From Halothermothrix sp. (GTDB lineage Bacteria > Bacillota > Halanaerobiia > DY22613): a stretch of 64,000 nucleotides of DNA. Below are positions 26,876 to 33,750 of the stretch, piece by piece. The notes under the pieces are model-generated. The model had not been told where the DNA came from. It made no database searches and was given only the letters and a program-made list of their open reading frames with translations. The translations under genes were made by a program, and so were the position numbers. Position 1 is the first letter of the stretch, and each line of letters begins with the position of its first letter. The stretch spans positions 186,001 through 250,000 of the forward strand of contig JAENYK010000001.1 of NCBI GenBank assembly GCA_016841825.1, in the 5' to 3' direction.

Positions 26876-27045
26876 CCCTAATTCCTCCTTATTTATAATC
26901 CACATTTATTTTACCATATTCTCCAGGAAGAATTCAAATTATTCACTCCAGATAATTATCAACCCGGTTAACTAACCTGGAAAAGGATCAAATTAGTATT
27001 ACAACAAGCTGTTTATCCTTAATTTAACGATCTTGAAAGAAATTG

Positions 27046-27120
27046 TACCTCCACCCATTATAGTTATTTATACTCCCACCGATAAGGACCTGGAACTTCC
27101 CATCTAAAATGTCGTTAAAA
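27046..27120 (+). repeat. Dispersed repeat family 2, copy 3
   Basis: Matches the family blocks ACCTCCAC, CATTATAGTTATTTATACTCCCACC, GATAAGG, ACTTCC and AAATGTCGTTAAA. It lies directly beside the ferredoxin terminator hairpin. Confidence 0.65.
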
Positions 27121-27121
27121 A

Positions 27122-27152
27122 AAACACCAAGTATCCCTGATACATGGTGTTT
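27122..27152 (-). terminator. Terminator of the ferredoxin gene
   Basis: A long near-perfect stem (AAACACCA-GTATC / GATAC-TGGTGTTT) is followed by eight T residues on the minus strand. Confidence 0.88.
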
Positions 27153-27187
27153 CTGATAAGTTGTCTTTAAAAAATATAGTCCAAGAT

Positions 27188-27361
27188 TTAAGCACCTGGA
27201 CTAATTGCTTCCACAGGACACACCTCTGCACAAGCACCACAATCAATACACTCATCTGGATTGATTTCGTACTTATCGCTGCCTTCGCTAATTGCACTAA
27301 CTGGGCATTCGGATTCACAGGCTCCACACATAATACATTCATTAGATATTACATATGCCAT
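27188..27361 (-). CDS. 2[4Fe-4S] ferredoxin
   Basis: This 57-aa clostridial-type ferredoxin has two CxxCxxCxxxCP cluster motifs (CIMCGACESECP and CIDCGACAEVCP). It carries low-potential electrons in anaerobic metabolism. The ATG at 27361 lies 8 nt after AAGGAGG; the GTG three codons upstream lies too close to it. It stands alone, with its own terminator. Confidence 0.96.
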   Translation of the reverse strand: MAYVISNECIMCGACESECPVSAISEGSDKYEINPDECIDCGACAEVCPVEAISPGA

Positions 27362-27462
27362 AAAGGTCACCTCCTTAATTATCTGCTAATATTCTTAGCC
27401 TTACCCTAAAATAATATACACATCATATTTTTGTTTCAGTTATCTAGGCTACATTTTTAAAA

Positions 27463-27837
27463 CTAATTCTCTATTATTGTTGTAATCACTAAATTGAAGA
27501 TACTTATTAAGACAGCTCCCCAGAAAGCAGCCCCAAATCCAGCTATAGCAAAACCTGGCATCAACCAGGCAGTTAAGCCTAACATCAGAGCATTGACCAC
27601 AAAGGTAAATACACCCAGGGTTAAAATAGTAAAAGGTAATGAGACAATCATCAAAAAAGGTCGAATAAAATAATTAACTCCTCCCAATAACAGAGCTGCA
27701 ATTATAGCATCCACGATCCCGCCGATGATCATTCCTCCCAGAATTCCAGCAGTTAGATAAATAGAACAGGTATTGGCAAACCATCTAAGGATAAATCTCT
27801 TTCTTTTCCTTCTAACATGTATTTCAGTTCTGCTCAT
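27463..27837 (-). CDS. YvlD-like membrane protein (PF04020, 'phage holin family 4' type)
   Basis: This ~124-aa protein has a basic N-terminus and four hydrophobic helices typical of the PF04020 family, including GGMIIGGIVDAIIAALLLGGVNY. Despite the family name it is a chromosomal membrane protein; there are no phage genes nearby. B. subtilis YvlD is a member and lies in the yvlABCD operon. The ATG at 27837 is chosen from the GGGGAG spacing. It lies downstream of the DUF2089/SHOCT-like genes but behind a terminator-like hairpin. Confidence 0.8.
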   Translation of the reverse strand: MSRTEIHVRRKRKRFILRWFANTCSIYLTAGILGGMIIGGIVDAIIAALLLGGVNYFIRPFLMIVSLPFTILTLGVFTFVVNALMLGLTAWLMPGFAIAGFGAAFWGAVLISIFNLVITTIIEN

Positions 27838-27903
27838 TATTATCACTCCCCAGTTATAATTTGATAAAATTCTCTCAACTACTACGTTCCTATCTAAAAA
27901 TAA

Positions 27904-27933
27904 ATACCACTATAAGGGCATCTATAGTGGTAT
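27904..27933 (-). terminator. Terminator after the DUF2089 operon
   Basis: A perfect 11-bp stem (ATACCACTATA / TATAGTGGTAT) with an 8-nt loop is followed on the minus strand by TTATTTTTA. Confidence 0.75.
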
Positions 27934-28089
27934 CACTTACCCCGACCATCAGTTTGAAGTAAGTATTACAATTGAATAAACTATCCTAAAACCGCTAATA
28001 TTGCACCTACTTCTTCGAGAGTAATCTTACTTTCACCATACATCTATAAAATCTCTTCCTTTCATCCACAAAAGTTTCTCTTTACGAGC

Positions 28090-28440
28090 TTAATAGAGTC
28101 GAATACTGACATGAGTATCCTCATCCTTTACTTCTACTAAAGTAAACTGCCCAAAATATTGTAACTGATGAACTAGTTCGATGATGGCTTCCAGGATGAC
28201 CTCACCTTTTACCTTAATAGACCAAAACTCATGATATTCGTCAAAATTGAAACGGAAGTGTTTCTGAAGCTTTGGTAAGATTTTAAAGCCGTATCTTCCT
28301 AACCTACAAATAGAAATAATTATATCTTCTACTAATGGTAAAGGTATGGGAATGATAATTGGGAATCGTAAATCATCTGTTTTAACCTTAATTACCATCA
28401 GAAAAGCACGATTTTTGAGTTTTTCTACAACGCCCAACAC
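28090..28440 (-). CDS. Small protein of unknown function, distant paralogue of the next gene
   Basis: This 116-aa protein matches no family that I recognise. Its order of elements resembles the C-terminal half of the SHOCT-like protein upstream: a strand, IPIPLPLVEDIIISI, then EAIIELVHQLQ and LVEVKDEDTHVSIRLY, compared with NIPLSLAKLAMKFI, DEIIREIQ and VEVEDGEDRVEVFIE. The GTG start overlaps the TAG stop of that gene by one base, implying coupled translation. I infer a divergent duplicate of the same domain. Confidence 0.55.
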   Translation of the reverse strand: MLGVVEKLKNRAFLMVIKVKTDDLRFPIIIPIPLPLVEDIIISICRLGRYGFKILPKLQKHFRFNFDEYHEFWSIKVKGEVILEAIIELVHQLQYFGQFTLVEVKDEDTHVSIRLY

Positions 28441-28802
28441 TATTCTATAAATACCTCTACCCGATCTTCTCCATCTTCAACTTCCACAATCTTACCGGCA
28501 GGAGCACCATATTGAATCTCTCTAATAATCTCATCCAGATCAATTTCTTTCTCTTCCATCTTCATTTTTGCATCATTGGGGATAAACTTCATTGCCAATT
28601 TAGCCAGAGATAAAGGAATGTTAACATTAACCTTTTCCTGACCAAATTCAGTTACTTTTATCCGTAAAAATTTTGCCTCCTTACGTGCTATACTTTTCGA
28701 TTCTTTCTCGCTACCTAAAGTAGCTAACAGTTCATCGGCCTCATCAGCACTAATCTTACCATCAGCCAACATTTGTAAAATACGCTTTCTTTCCTCACTC
28801 AT
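28440..28802 (-). CDS. SHOCT-like / YvlB-type regulatory protein
   Basis: This ~120-aa protein has an N-terminal short helical SHOCT-like motif (RKRILQMLADGKISADEADELL, split here as RKRILQMLADGK and ISADEADELL), then a beta-rich C-terminal part. The same N-terminal motif begins B. subtilis YvlB-like proteins. I choose the ATG at 28802, nine nt after GAGGAGG. It lies between the DUF2089 regulator and the small paralogue as an operon of three. Confidence 0.65.
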   Translation of the reverse strand: MSEERKRILQMLADGKISADEADELLATLGSEKESKSIARKEAKFLRIKVTEFGQEKVNVNIPLSLAKLAMKFIPNDAKMKMEEKEIDLDEIIREIQYGAPAGKIVEVEDGEDRVEVFIE

Positions 28803-28830
28803 TGTAATAAGCCTCCTCATAATATAATTT

Positions 28831-29208
28831 TTAAAGATCTTTTAATAATTTGACTGCTTCTTTTGAAGATAATTCACCTGAATTCAACATATCCAAAATC
28901 TCTTTTCTCTTCTGAGCTTTATCATCATCTGGAGCTGCTCCTACATCATAACCTAAAGCTTTAATAGCATGATCAAGTCTACTCCTTACAGTAGGGTAGG
29001 AGATACTCAGTTCTCTCTCCACTTCTTTGATATTACCTCTACACTTAATAAATACTTCGATAAATTCTTTCTGTTCAGAATCCAATTTACAAAATTTACA
29101 TATCTCAAAATTACCCTGAATACTGGTTCCACAGAATTGACAGTCCATTCTGGTTACTTCCAGCTCTTGATTACAAACTGGGCACTTACCAATAATCTCG
29201 TGTGCCAT
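28831..29208 (-). CDS. DUF2089 zinc-ribbon/HTH regulator
   Basis: This ~125-aa protein has an N-terminal zinc ribbon (C9, C12, C23, C26), a further CKFC pair, a helix-turn-helix (NIKEVERELSISYPTVRSRL) and a C-terminal SHOCT-like helix pair (EILDMLNSGELSSKEAVKLL). This is the DUF2089 layout. It is probably a transcription factor for its own operon. The ATG at 29208 is 9 nt after AAAGGAGG. A very good sigma-A promoter and two palindromes lie upstream. Confidence 0.82.
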   Translation of the reverse strand: MAHEIIGKCPVCNQELEVTRMDCQFCGTSIQGNFEICKFCKLDSEQKEFIEVFIKCRGNIKEVERELSISYPTVRSRLDHAIKALGYDVGAAPDDDKAQKRKEILDMLNSGELSSKEAVKLLKDL

Positions 29209-29254
29209 ACTCTTAAACCTCCTTTGTTCCATCCTTTTATTGAATATTTTGATT

Positions 29255-29294
29255 AATACTTCAAAGTATTTAACTTCTTGATTAATATTATTAA
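29255..29294. promoter_or_regulatory. Two palindromes in the leader of the DUF2089 operon
   Basis: AATACTT-CA-AAGTATT (29255-29270) and TTAATA-T-TATTAA (29282-29294) lie between the predicted transcription start (~29302) and the start codon. They may be autoregulatory operators for the HTH protein. Confidence 0.5.
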
Positions 29295-29308
29295 TTTCTT
29301 CTGTCTTA

Positions 29309-29338
29309 ATTATACACAGTAGATCAGGTATTTGTCAA
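29309..29338 (-). promoter_or_regulatory. Consensus sigma-A promoter of the DUF2089 operon
   Basis: On the minus strand, TTGACA (29333-29338) and TATAAT (29309-29314) both match the consensus exactly, with an 18-nt spacer. The rest of 29209-29572 is very AT-rich and shows no gene. Confidence 0.85.
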
Positions 29339-29572
29339 GAGAATTTTATTATAAAAATTAATTAAAAAATTGATTTTATTAATTTATTAATTAAAAAGTT
29401 TAATTCAAATATCCAATTCAGAAAAATATTTTCCCACAGTGAGTGATGTCAAGATAGAACAACGAATGACAAACGAAAGGGAAAGACCAATTTTTTTACA
29501 GCTTTTCTGCACTAACTAATCATCCACGGAAAGATTTCCTGTACCACCCCATCCGTAAAATGCAAAAAAAAT

Positions 29573-29596
29573 GACCATGTACTCACGCACATAGTC
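29573..29596 (-). terminator. Terminator of the PHP gene
   Basis: The stem GACTATGT / ACATGGTC pairs fully on minus-strand RNA with one U·G wobble. It overlaps the stop codon and is followed by A and eight T. Confidence 0.75.
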
Positions 29597-30351
29597 TAGT
29601 ATTTAGGAATAACCAGTTTCTCTCGACGGGCTGCTCTTTCCTGTAAAAATTTTTCAACCTTCTCCTGCGAAGTATTCAAAATCAACTCATCTGGAAAGTT
29701 AACATCCTCAATCAACCTCATAGTTAACTCAAAATTGCCCACATCGGCAGAAAAATGAGCATCACTCCCCAAAACTAAGATTAACTCCTGTCTTTTGGCT
29801 TCCTCAACAATCTTTTTACAGTAGTCATAACTATTCTTTCGACCAGGGCGATTATTCGCAAAAGAACTATTATTAATCTCTAAAAAGGTATTGTTCTCCC
29901 TGGCAGCACGCACAACAGCGGGAATATCGATCTGATAGTTCTCATTATCTGGATGGACGATAATATCGATCAGGGGATTACAAATAGCATTAATCATTGC
30001 TTCAGTATGTTCTTCCAAAGTTGTTCCCTCATAACCTGTAGCTGGGTGAAGTCCTGCCAGTACAATATCCATATCATAGATAATCTCTGCAGGTAAATCT
30101 ACAACACCCAGTGTATCCTGAATGTTCAACTCTACACCACGTAATACTTTAACCCCATACATCTCCAAAGAAACCACACGCATATTACCAAAATAATAGG
30201 GATGGGGGCCGCCAGGTACCATTGGCCCATGGTCAGTGATAGCCACATACTTCAAAGATCTCTCAGCGGCTGCCTGTACATTCTCCTGAATAGTACTAAA
30301 CGCATGACCAGATGCCACAGTATGGGTATGAAAGTCTGCAATAAATCGCAT
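29596..30351 (-). CDS. PHP-domain phosphoesterase (YcdX-like)
   Basis: This ~251-aa PHP protein has the metal motifs DFHTHT and ITDHG near the N-terminus, later HPDN and a C-terminal SDAH. The layout is that of YcdX-type phosphatases and the PHP domain of polymerase X. The substrate is unknown. I choose the ATG at 30351, placed after TGAGGTG; GTG and ATG codons just upstream are alternatives. No polymerase is fused to it. Confidence 0.82.
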   Translation of the reverse strand: MRFIADFHTHTVASGHAFSTIQENVQAAAERSLKYVAITDHGPMVPGGPHPYYFGNMRVVSLEMYGVKVLRGVELNIQDTLGVVDLPAEIIYDMDIVLAGLHPATGYEGTTLEEHTEAMINAICNPLIDIIVHPDNENYQIDIPAVVRAARENNTFLEINNSSFANNRPGRKNSYDYCKKIVEEAKRQELILVLGSDAHFSADVGNFELTMRLIEDVNFPDELILNTSQEKVEKFLQERAARREKLVIPKY

Positions 30352-30472
30352 CAACATCACCTCAATTACTGTACATTCTTAATTCAGATTAATCAATTTT
30401 TTGTTAGTATACCGAATTGCATTAAAAAATTGCGGGTTTCTTAATGTTTTTCCGATATTACAGAATTTGTTT

Positions 30473-31285
30473 TCACATCGAAAGTTGATCCCAGATATCT
30501 TTGATTAAATGCTGAGATTGTTGAATATGTTTAACTTTAAATTGTTCTAGAATAATTGTTTCCTGATAATTATATTGTCTCAAAAGATGAAATAACCCTG
30601 GCAAATCGAGAAGAGAATTTGACTCACCCAGTTGTTGATGATCTTTACCATTAACAACATCGTGAAGATGAATAACCTTGATCCGTTCCTTATATCTGTG
30701 GTAAAAGAGGTATACATCTGCTCTATGTAATAACAGATGTCCGACATCCATACAGACACTATACTCATATTTTTTGATATATTCGTCTAGAAATTCAAAC
30801 TCACTGTACAGATTTTCCACAGCAATCAACCGGGGCTCAATCATATCTTTCAATCTAGAAAGGGTATCTTCAACAGCATTCAGTCTGTGTTCATGAAGTT
30901 GAACCTCAAAAGGACGCCCCAAAGGTGTTCCTCCAGTTTTAAACATGGGAGTAACATGAAGTATATAAGCCAGGGGTTGAATCTCACCCACTGCTGCAAA
31001 GATCTCTTCAAGAGTTTTTAAAGAAGCATCCCGGATAAATGGATTCACATCAGTCATTCGTAAGCTTAACGGTAAATGAATGGTATAATCAAGTTCATAT
31101 TTCTCCTTATACTCTACCAGTTTGCTAATAAAATTCCGATCTACTGGAAGAGTTTGAGGGAACTCCAATGTCACTTCAATTGATTTCAGACCTAAGCGAA
31201 CATTCAAATCTATGTTAGCAAAGACATCCTGCATTGGATTGGTCAATGAAGTGGCACCCAAACGAAAAGGATATTGCTCCATCAT
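30473..31285 (-). CDS. AP-endonuclease-2-family TIM barrel (sugar isomerase-like, possibly CbiR-like)
   Basis: This 270-aa TIM barrel opens with RLGATSLTNP. Likely metal ligands lie in the TIHLP, VENLY, CMDVGHLL, VIHLHDV and ILEQF segments. This is the xylose-isomerase/AP-endonuclease-2 superfamily. The pattern MDVGHLLLH ... IHLHDVVNGKDHQQL recalls CbiR-type cobamide-remodelling phosphodiesterases, though a sugar-phosphate epimerase is equally possible. Tandem ATG codons follow GAGGGTG. It lies downstream of a sugar ABC importer, beyond a hairpin. Confidence 0.65.
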   Translation of the reverse strand: MMEQYPFRLGATSLTNPMQDVFANIDLNVRLGLKSIEVTLEFPQTLPVDRNFISKLVEYKEKYELDYTIHLPLSLRMTDVNPFIRDASLKTLEEIFAAVGEIQPLAYILHVTPMFKTGGTPLGRPFEVQLHEHRLNAVEDTLSRLKDMIEPRLIAVENLYSEFEFLDEYIKKYEYSVCMDVGHLLLHRADVYLFYHRYKERIKVIHLHDVVNGKDHQQLGESNSLLDLPGLFHLLRQYNYQETIILEQFKVKHIQQSQHLIKDIWDQLSM

Positions 31286-31448
31286 CTATCACCCTCTCTG
31301 TATGCTATCAAATCCATAACTATTCTCTTCATCCAACTATCTCACTTAATCTCGTCAAGAATAATCGGCCTTCCGGGAAGCTTTTTTACTCTCCCCAGGT
31401 AGTGCCATTATAAGAGTTGTTAGATGTCAGACATTTCCGGAGGAATAA

Positions 31449-31474
31449 CAGGGTCTACTAAATTGTAGACCCTG
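31449..31474 (-). terminator. Hairpin after the solute-binding protein gene
   Basis: A perfect 10-bp stem (CAGGGTCTAC / GTAGACCCTG) with a 6-nt loop lies 21 nt past the stop. The minus-side tail TTATTCC is only weakly T-rich. Confidence 0.6.
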
Positions 31475-31494
31475 TGCAATTCTTTATTATTATT

Positions 31495-32736
31495 CTAGAA
31501 TCCCAAAATTTTGTTAGCTTCTGCAGCTGCAGCATCGAGAGCATCTTGAATAGACATCTCATTTAGCAGAGCTTGCTGTACATAGTCACCAATGATATCA
31601 CGGATTGTACTCCATCCGTCTGGCTTAGGATCAAATGTACCATAATCAAATTGAGCTGGGCCAGCAGCGTTTTTAGAATCAGCAGCTACGAATTCTTCCC
31701 ATTCTGGAGTCTCCAGAGCGGAATAACGTATTGGTAGATAACCAGATTGAATAGCCCACCAGGCAGTATTTTCAGTATTAACCATAAACTTCAGGAATTC
31801 CATAGCAGCAGATTTCACTTCATCAGAATGATCAGTGAAAACAGCCAGGTTAGTACCCATAAATGGAGCAGCAGCCTGAACTCCAGCTACCAGAGGAGCA
31901 GCTGTCCATGCAAATTTGCCACCTACAGCCTGAGCAGCATATGGCATACCAGCAGAAGAATCTTGATACATAGCCAGTTTGCCTTCTCCCAGTGGCTCAT
32001 TTAAATAACCCTGATAGATCATTGCAACTTTATGCTTATAAACCATATCATGCAGGAATTGCAGTGCATCAACACCAGCCTGGCTGTTAAAGATGGCTTT
32101 ACCATTCTCATCTAAGAAGTCACCGCCAGCTTGACGCAGGAAGATGTTAAATGTATCTACAGTTGGACGAATACCAAAACCATAGATATCGATAACGCCA
32201 TCACCATCAACATCTTTGGTTGCTACTTTAGATTGTTCAACAAGCTCATCCCAGGTGGTAGGAACTTTGTCAACCAGATCTAAGTTAACGTACAGCAAGT
32301 TGGTACTCTTGTTAAATGGCATAGTATACATGGTGTCATCCCAGGAGTTTGATAATTGGAAAGACCAGATGATGTCATCAATCTCCTCTTGAGTGAAGAC
32401 ACTGCCAATGTACCATTGAACAGCTTCAATCTTGTCATTTTCAACGAATTTAGTAGTCCAATCTTCATACATTTGAGCAACTACAGGTGGCTCGCCAGAA
32501 GCAACTGCACCTAAAAGCTTCTTACTCAGATCACCATAGCTACCTTGATAGATACCTACAACTTCAATCTCATCTTGAGAAGCATTGAAATCATCAATCA
32601 GTTTCTGCAAGAATCCACCATGGCCACTGGACATAGCATGCCAAAAAGTTACGGTAATTTTCTCAGCTGCAAATGCAGGCATAGCCATGCTAACAACCAT
32701 AACCACGAGCAGTGCCATTAATAAAAACTTTTTCAT
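31495..32736 (-). CDS. Sugar ABC transporter substrate-binding protein (CUT1, UgpB-like)
   Basis: This 413-aa secreted protein has a cleavable signal peptide (residues 1-23, ending AFA), with no lipobox. The mature part begins KITVTFWHAMSSGHGG and has the extracellular solute-binding family 1 fold, closest in character to glycerol-3-phosphate/oligosaccharide binders. As the mature form is not lipidated, it would be free in a periplasm, which fits a diderm cell. It is the last gene of a three-gene importer unit and follows the second permease by 112 nt. Confidence 0.9.
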   Translation of the reverse strand: MKKFLLMALLVVMVVSMAMPAFAAEKITVTFWHAMSSGHGGFLQKLIDDFNASQDEIEVVGIYQGSYGDLSKKLLGAVASGEPPVVAQMYEDWTTKFVENDKIEAVQWYIGSVFTQEEIDDIIWSFQLSNSWDDTMYTMPFNKSTNLLYVNLDLVDKVPTTWDELVEQSKVATKDVDGDGVIDIYGFGIRPTVDTFNIFLRQAGGDFLDENGKAIFNSQAGVDALQFLHDMVYKHKVAMIYQGYLNEPLGEGKLAMYQDSSAGMPYAAQAVGGKFAWTAAPLVAGVQAAAPFMGTNLAVFTDHSDEVKSAAMEFLKFMVNTENTAWWAIQSGYLPIRYSALETPEWEEFVAADSKNAAGPAQFDYGTFDPKPDGWSTIRDIIGDYVQQALLNEMSIQDALDAAAAEANKILGF

Positions 32737-32782
32737 GTGTAAAATCCTCCTTTAGTTTTGTATTGATTTTAATTATTAAAAG

Positions 32783-32796
32783 GCTAGACCTCTAGC
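32783..32796 (-). promoter_or_regulatory. Intercistronic hairpin before the binding-protein gene
   Basis: The stem GCTAGA / TCTAGC is followed on the minus strand by CTTTTAATAATT, resembling a weak terminator between permease and binding protein. Two copies of GTCCAGAC lie beside it. It may set unequal expression. Confidence 0.4.
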
Positions 32797-32848
32797 AAAT
32801 GTCCAGACCTCCTATTCCCCCATAAGTCCAGACATGGTTTATAGAAGC

Positions 32849-33733
32849 TTAACCCTTCAACCCACTTCGGCTAATCCCCTGAATAAACTGCTTCTGTAAA
32901 AAGAAGAAAAGTATCAGAAGAGGCAGCAGAGCAAAGGTCGATGCCGCCATCAACAGATGGTAATCTGTACCCACATCGGTAGAGAAGAACGAAAGCCCTA
33001 CAGGTACAGTCCGCATCCCTGGGGAATTGGTGACAATGAGTACCCAGAGAAATGAATTCCAACTGCCGACAAATTTGAACAAAGCCGCTGTCACTAAAAC
33101 TGGCTTGGACAGAGGAATAACAATCTGCCACAAAAATCTGAAACGGCTACATCCATCGATTTTGGCAGCATCATGTAATTCATTGGGAATTGTCATGAAA
33201 AACTGCCGCATCAAAAAGATTCCAAACACACTGACCATCCAGGGGACGATCAATGCCTTGTATGAATCAATCCATTTTAATTGGATAATCGTCATAAAGT
33301 TAGGAATCAACATTACTTCTCCCGGAATCATCATCGTTCCCAAAAAGACCATAAAGATTACCTTTTTACCAAAGAACTCCATCTTGGCAAAGGCATAAGC
33401 CGCCAGAGCAGATGTGATTAACTCCAGAATGGTACAGGTAATAGCAACATAACAACTATTAAAGAAATATTTAGCAAAAGGCGCCATATTCCACGCTTCT
33501 GAGTAGTTCTCCCACATAAACACACTGGGAATCCACCGTGGTGGCATCGAAGCCACCTCACTGGGCATCTTTAACGAAGTGGAGATCATCCAAAAGAAAG
33601 GCATTAAAACCAATAAGGCACCCAGGGTCAAGACAACGTATAAAACAGCTCGAGAAAATCTCTCTTTAAACTTATAAGTTAAAGTAGAATTCACTTCTAA
33701 TTGTGACTCTCTATTTGCAAGCGTCTCTTTCAT
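32849..33733 (-). CDS. Sugar ABC transporter permease (MalG/UgpE type)
   Basis: This ~294-aa permease has six transmembrane helices and the EAA loop ELHDAAKIDGCSRFRFLWQIVIPL, here quoted by its parts ELHDAAKIDGCS and IVIPL, that docks to the ATPase. The ATG at 33733 is placed after AAGGTGG. It pairs with the Cache-fused permease 17 nt upstream. No ATPase gene is linked. Confidence 0.92.
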   Translation of the reverse strand: MKETLANRESQLEVNSTLTYKFKERFSRAVLYVVLTLGALLVLMPFFWMISTSLKMPSEVASMPPRWIPSVFMWENYSEAWNMAPFAKYFFNSCYVAITCTILELITSALAAYAFAKMEFFGKKVIFMVFLGTMMIPGEVMLIPNFMTIIQLKWIDSYKALIVPWMVSVFGIFLMRQFFMTIPNELHDAAKIDGCSRFRFLWQIVIPLSKPVLVTAALFKFVGSWNSFLWVLIVTNSPGMRTVPVGLSFFSTDVGTDYHLLMAASTFALLPLLILFFFLQKQFIQGISRSGLKG

Positions 33734-33750
33734 TTTTATCACCCACCTTA

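Noticed and set aside
27463-27837. Prophage holin, implying a phage remnant
   Set aside because: The PF04020 family includes chromosomal proteins such as YvlD, and no phage genes lie nearby.
29581-29592. 12-bp sequence ACTCACGCACAT shared with the complement of ~52744-52757
   Set aside because: Too short and in different settings (terminator loop versus leader region); probably chance.
31385-31440. Possible fifth copy of repeat family 2 (shares TTTTTTACTCTC-CC and an ATGTC block)
   Set aside because: Only short blocks match and the spacing differs; not better than chance in AT-rich sequence.
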